Positions 59,282-64,000 of a stretch of DNA of 64,000 bases are shown piece by piece. Within the stretch, counting starts at the first letter, position 1; every line of letters begins with the position of its first letter. Below the pieces are notes generated by a model. The model saw only the letters and a program-made list of their open reading frames with translations. It was not told where the DNA came from and made no database searches. The DNA is from MedAcidi-G1 sp000817085. Lineage in GTDB: Bacteria > Actinomycetota > Acidimicrobiia > Acidimicrobiales > MedAcidi-G1. The stretch lies in assembly GCA_045568635.1 (NCBI GenBank), contig JBJLAO010000003.1, positions 124,001-188,000 of the forward strand. The letters run 5' to 3'. A program made the translations under genes and the position numbers.

Positions 59282-60514
59282 ATGCCGAGATTAAAAGGAT
59301 TTCCAGGTCTTATTATCAAACCTGAGTGGGTAGAAAAAGTAACCACCGGTCCATACGATGCCTATACCCCTGAACAAAGGCAAGTAATTACTTCCGAAAA
59401 TAAATTCAGTTTCCTGAATGTCACCCGATCATTTGAAGACCTGCCAACCGAAAAACAAAACGATGTCGAAGGGCTCCTAAATGACTGTAAAGAGGCAATG
59501 GATCATCTTTACAAAACTAACGTTTACCAGACTTTTGACGAACCGTCTCTTTTTGTTTACAGAATCGATATTCCTCACAACGGGAACACTCATTCACAAA
59601 CAGGGATCGTCGGCTTAGTCCCAGTTGAAGACACTGGAAGTTTCCAAATCCTTAAACATGAAGAAGTGAGACCTGAACGTTCCGATCTGATGTCACGTCA
59701 CCTTGTGACAGTTGAAGCTTCATCAAGTCCGATTTCCTTGACGTGTAAGAATGACGAACAACTAAATAAAGCCATAAATGATTGCACTTTAAATAACCCA
59801 GTTCTAGTAACTGAGGATAGTGAAATGAAACAAACTATTTGGAGAGTCGCTGGCGAAACAGCAAGGGAACTATCAGAACTCGTAAGCAATAAAACTTTGT
59901 ATATAACTGATGGGCATCATCGAATGGCTGCTGCTGAAGAGGCTCTGAAAAAATCAAGAAACCGCAACGAACCTTTAGAATCAACGCTGGCAGTACTCTT
60001 TCCAGACAATGAGATGTTGGTTCTTCCCTTTCATCGAAGAGTAGGTGATATTGAAAATAGAAGCAGTCAGGAACTATTAAAAGCAATTAATTCGGTGTGT
60101 GAAATTGAAAAGTCTGAGGACTTTTTACCTAAGCGAGACGGAGAAGTTGTGCTCTATATAGATAGTCAGAGCTACCGGGTGATTCTTCCAGAATCTAACG
60201 GAAACAATTTAGTCAGTCAGCTAGATGTCGCGAGATTACAAGAACACATACTTTCCCCAATTTTTGGAGTTGTAAATCCTGGAACTCATAAATTAATAGA
60301 TTACGTACCTGGGCCTCTGGGGGTAGATGTTGTGAAAGAACGTTGTGACAAGGATTTATGGGTCGGATTTATCATGCACCCATTGAACATCAAAAATCTG
60401 ATGGATGTTGCAGAAGCCGGAGAGTTAATGCCACCTAAGTCTTCTTACCTTATGCCTAAACCGAGATCCGGCGTATTCGTTAGAGATCTAAATAGAGAAA
60501 ATAATATTCAATAA
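59282..60514 (+). CDS. DUF1015-family protein
   Basis: Uncharacterised protein (411 aa) of the DUF1015 family. Features include the opening PRLKGFPGLIIKPEWVEKV, SFLNVTRSFEDLP, VGLVPVEDTGSFQILKHEEV and the central YITDGHHRMAAAEEAL. The GHHR-type motif recalls the ParB/sulfiredoxin fold, members of which include free-serine kinases. The ATG at 59282 starts 2 bp after the serA stop; an overlapping TTG at 59276 is also in frame. The coupling to serA suggests a role around serine or phosphoserine, but no reaction has been shown for the family as far as I know. Confidence 0.8.
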   Translation: MPRLKGFPGLIIKPEWVEKVTTGPYDAYTPEQRQVITSENKFSFLNVTRSFEDLPTEKQNDVEGLLNDCKEAMDHLYKTNVYQTFDEPSLFVYRIDIPHNGNTHSQTGIVGLVPVEDTGSFQILKHEEVRPERSDLMSRHLVTVEASSSPISLTCKNDEQLNKAINDCTLNNPVLVTEDSEMKQTIWRVAGETARELSELVSNKTLYITDGHHRMAAAEEALKKSRNRNEPLESTLAVLFPDNEMLVLPFHRRVGDIENRSSQELLKAINSVCEIEKSEDFLPKRDGEVVLYIDSQSYRVILPESNGNNLVSQLDVARLQEHILSPIFGVVNPGTHKLIDYVPGPLGVDVVKERCDKDLWVGFIMHPLNIKNLMDVAEAGELMPPKSSYLMPKPRSGVFVRDLNRENNIQ

Positions 60515-60527
60515 AAGTTTCAATTGG

Positions 60528-61505
60528 CTAAGTGCTTCGCCTATTACGAATTTCGGCTGTAATGGCCGGTATGACTTCGTGTAGGTCACCTAAAACTGCA
60601 TAACCTGCTTTAGTGACCATATTTGCTTCGGGGTCGGTGTTGATTGCGAGTATATTTTTTGCTGCCATTGCACCTACCCAATGTTGAATTGCCCCAGAAA
60701 TACCGCTAGCGATATAGATTTCTGGTGCGATTCGAGTTCCAGTCTGGCCTACCTGATCGCTGTGAGGTCGCCAACCGTTGTTAGTTACCGCACGTGAGCA
60801 ACCTACCACTCCACCAATTTCTTCCGCGAGTTCTTCAAGTGAAGCAAATCCTTCTGCAGATCCTACACCTCGTCCTCCGCCAACTACGACTGGTGCAGTG
60901 GTTAACGTAATCCCATGTGTTCTGACAACACGATCCACTACTAGTGTTCTTGTCAACTGGGGATCTAAATCAGGTTCGAACTCAACAATATCCCCACCCC
61001 CAGAAGAAGACAGGGCTTTAGAATCTAGTGAATGATGTTCAACAGAGAATATTTGTACTTCTGCATTTGATGTTACGTCTTCAAGTAGTGACCCACCCCA
61101 CTGAATTCTTGTTGCCGAAGATGAAGCACCGTTTATTTCAATCTTTCTACAGTTAGCCAAAAAAGGCATCTCTAAACGAGCGGCTACATGTGCTAAAACT
61201 TCGTTGCCTCGATCAGTGCCGCTTGAAACAATAATTTTTGCTTCAGTTTCATTCGCAATCTGCGTTAGTGTCTCACTCCAAATCTCTGGCCCATAATCAG
61301 TTAAACATTCATGGGTCGCTATATTTACTATCTCAACTCCAAAAGAAATAATCGATTTTGCTGCTTCTTCAGCTCCTTCACCAATAAGAACTGCTTGTAA
61401 AGAAATATTTTCACTATCAGAAATAGGTTTTGCAAAAGTTAGAGCTTCATATGCTGAATCTGACACGACACCGCGATCATGGTCACAAAGAACTAAAAGT
61501 GTCAT
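60528..61505 (-). CDS. etfA: Electron transfer flavoprotein, alpha subunit
   Basis: FAD-binding subunit of ETF (325 aa), which accepts electrons from acyl-CoA, dimethylglycine and sarcosine dehydrogenases and passes them to the quinone pool. The C-terminal FAD domain is textbook: VVGGGRGVGSAEGFASLEEL, VVGCSRAVTNNGWRPHSDQV, GQTGTRIAPEIYIASGISG and INTDPEANMVTKAGYAVLGD. It overlaps etfB by 4 bp. Given the order FAD/GcvT demethylase, etfB, etfA on one strand, it is dedicated at least partly to that demethylase, and also available to the four ACAD systems in this window. Confidence 0.96.
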   Translation of the reverse strand: MTLLVLCDHDRGVVSDSAYEALTFAKPISDSENISLQAVLIGEGAEEAAKSIISFGVEIVNIATHECLTDYGPEIWSETLTQIANETEAKIIVSSGTDRGNEVLAHVAARLEMPFLANCRKIEINGASSSATRIQWGGSLLEDVTSNAEVQIFSVEHHSLDSKALSSSGGGDIVEFEPDLDPQLTRTLVVDRVVRTHGITLTTAPVVVGGGRGVGSAEGFASLEELAEEIGGVVGCSRAVTNNGWRPHSDQVGQTGTRIAPEIYIASGISGAIQHWVGAMAAKNILAINTDPEANMVTKAGYAVLGDLHEVIPAITAEIRNRRST

Positions 61506-62269
61506 TGGAGTACCCCCAATTCTTCTAAAAGGTCAACAATTGCAGGTGCCGCCTCGGGACCATTTCCTAAAATAACTGTTTCACTGACTTGTTCTTCTGG
61601 ACGATGAAGCTTGTTTCTTTTTTGATTTCCATTTTCGGCTGAAAATTCTAATGTTTTAAGTTCTGCTTTTTTTGAGGCTAAACGACCTTTCATCGTCGGA
61701 TAGCGAGGTAAATTTATCCCCTCTTTTACCCCTAGGGCTGCTGGTAGCGGCAACTTATAGACTTCGAATCCGCCATCGATCTCTCTGTGAGCTTCCACTT
61801 CATTATCTGATATTTCAATATTTTTAATACCATTTACTATTGGTCTTTTCAAGCGGTGTGCGACGCGTATTCCTACTTGGAACCCCCCAGAATTTGCTGA
61901 TTCGTTTCCAAAAAGAACTAAGTCAAATACACCTTCAGAAGCTTCGATTTCAATAATTGCCTTAGTTAATGCATCCGCCGTTTTCTGTGGGTCCCAATCC
62001 GGTTCGTCTATCGGTAAAAGAACCAAATTATTAACCCCAACACTTGCCGCATATCTAAGTTGCTCTTCGGCAGCTTCAGGTCCCAGTGTAATTACAGTGA
62101 CTTCACCGTCATGAGTTTCTGCTATTTGAACTGCTTCTTCAACAGCACACTCTTCATGGGGGCTAGTAGTGAATCCCAAATGTGTAGAATCTACTTCGAA
62201 CCCATCTTCTGTAACATTTATTCTTGCTCCCGGCGCTGGCACTCGTTTAACACAAACAAGAATTTTCAA
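61502..62269 (-). CDS. etfB: Electron transfer flavoprotein, beta subunit
   Basis: AMP-binding subunit of ETF (255 aa). Recognisable parts are MKILVCVKRVPAPGARINV, VTVITLGPEAAEEQLRYAAS, LVLFGNESANSGGFQVGIRV and LPLPAALGVKEGINLPRYPT near the recognition loop that docks dehydrogenases. It starts 6 bp after the stop of the DMGDH-like gene and overlaps etfA by 4 bp, so all three are co-transcribed. Length is normal. Confidence 0.96.
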   Translation of the reverse strand: MKILVCVKRVPAPGARINVTEDGFEVDSTHLGFTTSPHEECAVEEAVQIAETHDGEVTVITLGPEAAEEQLRYAASVGVNNLVLLPIDEPDWDPQKTADALTKAIIEIEASEGVFDLVLFGNESANSGGFQVGIRVAHRLKRPIVNGIKNIEISDNEVEAHREIDGGFEVYKLPLPAALGVKEGINLPRYPTMKGRLASKKAELKTLEFSAENGNQKRNKLHRPEEQVSETVILGNGPEAAPAIVDLLEELGVLQ

Positions 62270-62275
62270 TTCAAA

Positions 62276-64000
62276 TCAACCCTTCATCCTTAAATCATCT
62301 GGATCAAATATTCCCCCAGATCCTACGACTGCAACTTCCACAGGAAAAACCTCATTCATATACATGACCTGTAGTTTGGTTCCTTCCACTGCATATTCCG
62401 GAGGAAGATAAGACATCAAAACATACTCTCCAACTGACGGTGCATTTCCAGCTGTTGTAACTCGTGAAACTCGACCTTTTGAATCAACAATCCGCTCGTT
62501 ATCAAGAGTTAAAATTGGCTCATTACCGCCCTGCATGTAGCGCTGCCTGCCTTGAGAATCAGTCAAATCCTCAACAATTAAAGTACAAAGAATAGTAGAT
62601 AGATCTTCGTCACGCATTTTCAAGTAAGCATCTTTACCAATGAAATCAGCTGCTTTTACTTTTGGTCTTGCTAAACCGGCTTCAACTGGATTGTATTCAG
62701 ATTCAAGTTCAGCCCCCATTAGTCTGTAACTCTTTTCCATTCTTCCCGTGAGGCCGTACACTCCAATACCAACTGGGACTATCTCATATTCCTGACCTGT
62801 TTCCCAAAGAGCGTCCCACAAGGCTGGGCCATCTTCCCAAGATGTGTAAATTTCCCATCCGGTGTCTCCCACGTATGAAATTCGGAAAAGACTACATTCA
62901 ACTCCTGCAATATCTCCATCTATCACGTGACCATATGGAGAGCCCTCTTGAGATAAATCTAAGTTTGTCAACTGTCGCAAAACTTCCGGTGCTCTTGGAC
63001 CCCATAATCCAATTGTGCATATTTCTCTGGTTTTATCCGTAACCGTAACCGAACCATCTCTGGGCATATGTTTACGCATCCAAAAAGAATCTCTACCACC
63101 ATCAAAAGCGCCAGTAACAACTCGTACATGCTCTTCTCCAAGACGCATCATTGTTAGATCAGAATGGAAGCCTCCATTCTGTGTGAGCCAAGGTGTATAA
63201 ACTGCTCTACCTACTGGAACATCTATTTTATTAACTGCCAAATACTCGGCGTATTCAACTGCGCCTGACCCTGTGATATCAAATATTTGAAATGCACTTA
63301 AATCGACCATTCCAACATTTTCACGAAGTGCCAAATGCTCTGCATTGATAATGGGAGACCACCATCTACTATCCCACTCTGCCTCTCGCTCTTTAATTCC
63401 ATACTTATCAACTAATGCCGCATTATGTTCGTACCACTGAGGTCGTTCCCATACACGAGCTTCATAAAAAACTGCTCCAAGTTTTTCCTCTCGTGAGTAA
63501 AACGGACTTTTTGCCTGTCCCCTATTGCTTTCCCACTGCTCACTAGGGTGAACGATTCCATAGGTTTTGTTGAAATGCTCTGTAGCACGTGCACAAATGT
63601 GGTCGTAATCTCGCTCTTCGGGATATAAACGCGCGATATCGGATCCGTGAGGATCCGTAAGATGTGGATACCCATAAGTCATCCATTCAGCGATCAGTTG
63701 GGCAATACTAGGACCTTCTTTAACCCAAACAGCTGCTGCAGACCACAAGTTTTCTACCTCAACTGTTTCACCAAGCACTGGCATTGCGTCTGGTGTTAAT
63801 GACAAAAGCCCATCTATTGCATACTTTATTTCTGCATCTCCAAGCATGTCCATCAACTCGATAGCTTGTTCCATCTGGGGATCAAAGTCTTCCTGACTCA
63901 GTGGCAACTCCGTTGGCGATAGGGCTGCTTCTTCATTAGAGGGAATTGAATCTGGGTGATGAAGAATTGCCCTGTGAGCATAGGACCCCACCTCCATTGA
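62276..64000 (-). CDS. FAD-dependent demethylase of the dimethylglycine dehydrogenase family, C-terminal part (start outside window)
   Basis: Second DMGDH/sarcosine-dehydrogenase-like protein in the window, cut by the right edge: the frame is open to base 64000, and about 240 residues of the flavin domain are missing compared with the paralogue at 50128. The end of the flavin domain is seen (GLLSLTPDAMPVLGETVEVE, LWSAAAVWVKEGPSIAQLIA), then a GcvT-type domain (GMVDLSAFQIFDITGSGAVE, YVGDTGWEIYTSWED, MEKSYRLMGAELESEYNPVE). It heads the operon with etfB and etfA. It differs widely from the paralogue, so a different methylated amine is likely. Confidence 0.88.
   Translation of the reverse strand, partial: SMEVGSYAHRAILHHPDSIPSNEEAALSPTELPLSQEDFDPQMEQAIELMDMLGDAEIKYAIDGLLSLTPDAMPVLGETVEVENLWSAAAVWVKEGPSIAQLIAEWMTYGYPHLTDPHGSDIARLYPEERDYDHICARATEHFNKTYGIVHPSEQWESNRGQAKSPFYSREEKLGAVFYEARVWERPQWYEHNAALVDKYGIKEREAEWDSRWWSPIINAEHLALRENVGMVDLSAFQIFDITGSGAVEYAEYLAVNKIDVPVGRAVYTPWLTQNGGFHSDLTMMRLGEEHVRVVTGAFDGGRDSFWMRKHMPRDGSVTVTDKTREICTIGLWGPRAPEVLRQLTNLDLSQEGSPYGHVIDGDIAGVECSLFRISYVGDTGWEIYTSWEDGPALWDALWETGQEYEIVPVGIGVYGLTGRMEKSYRLMGAELESEYNPVEAGLARPKVKAADFIGKDAYLKMRDEDLSTILCTLIVEDLTDSQGRQRYMQGGNEPILTLDNERIVDSKGRVSRVTTAGNAPSVGEYVLMSYLPPEYAVEGTKLQVMYMNEVFPVEVAVVGSGGIFDPDDLRMKG

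Overview
The window reads as a dense chromosomal stretch from a low-GC (roughly 40 % by eye) marine actinobacterium, most likely of the Acidimicrobiia type. The taxonomic call is an inference. It rests on two F420-type LLM oxidoreductases, an actinobacterial-style polyprenyl synthase, IdeR/DtxR-type iron boxes, a Thr-Thr-Thr-Ala-Ala-Pro surface stalk, many acyl-CoA dehydrogenases and SDR enzymes, and frequent GTG/TTG starts. About 57 protein genes are packed with 0-180 bp gaps and many 1-8 bp start/stop overlaps. I saw no rRNA, tRNA, insertion sequence, phage gene or CRISPR array. No gene-free stretch exceeds 300 bp.

Layout. 1-1660: end of nrdA, then nrdB and a strong terminator. 1698-3293: a Tat-exported PhoX-like protein with a repeat stalk. 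3352-7758 (minus): methylmalonyl-CoA mutase mutA-mutB with the chaperone meaB. 7849-15043 (plus): MFS exporter, LLM oxidoreductase, epoxide hydrolase, a frameshifted alpha/beta hydrolase, formylglycine-generating enzyme, dusB and maf. 15047-20332: an iron island with a FetB-like permease, fbpC-fbpA-fbpB, three DtxR-type boxes and a convergent DtxR-family regulator. 20360-25945: SDRs, nitronate monooxygenase, an MBL hydrolase, an orphan CrtC/DUF7064-like protein and tag. 25954-32381 (minus): polyprenyl synthase, omega-amidase plus aminotransferase, a molybdenum hydroxylase large subunit and an acyl-CoA dehydrogenase. 32559-38282: amidohydrolase, kynureninase, CMD, VOC, SDR and ACAD. 38391-45084: valS, enoyl-CoA hydratase, and a molybdate island with a MerR/Mop regulator and modABC. 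45137-53900: a co-directional set of LLM oxidoreductase, Zn-alcohol dehydrogenase, enolase-superfamily protein, MttB-family methyltransferase, FAD/GcvT demethylase and a DddP-like M24 protein. 53969-57975: beta-oxidation-type genes including a two-subunit acyl-CoA dehydrogenase. 58077-60514: serA and a DUF1015 gene. 60528-64000 (minus): a second FAD/GcvT demethylase with etfB and etfA.

How it fits together. The theme is scavenging of dissolved organic matter: methylated osmolytes (MttB, two DMGDH-like enzymes, ETF, DddP-like), acyl chains (ACADs, hydratases, SDRs, propionate through methylmalonyl-CoA), kynurenine and xenobiotic-like substrates. Metal supply genes match the enzymes: iron uptake under a DtxR-type regulator, and molybdate uptake for the Mo hydroxylase.

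The most promising candidate for an undescribed system is the 46219-53900 array. It joins an enolase-superfamily protein with altered active-site residues to a non-pyrrolysine MttB homologue, a DMGDH-like demethylase and a DMSP-lyase-like M24 protein, as if for breakdown of a betaine or sulfonium osmolyte. Other points worth checking are a near-cognate ATC start for fbpA, a DtxR protein with a mixed MntR/IdeR metal site, a methylmalonyl-CoA mutase small subunit without its C-terminal domain, and an aminotransferase/omega-amidase pair.
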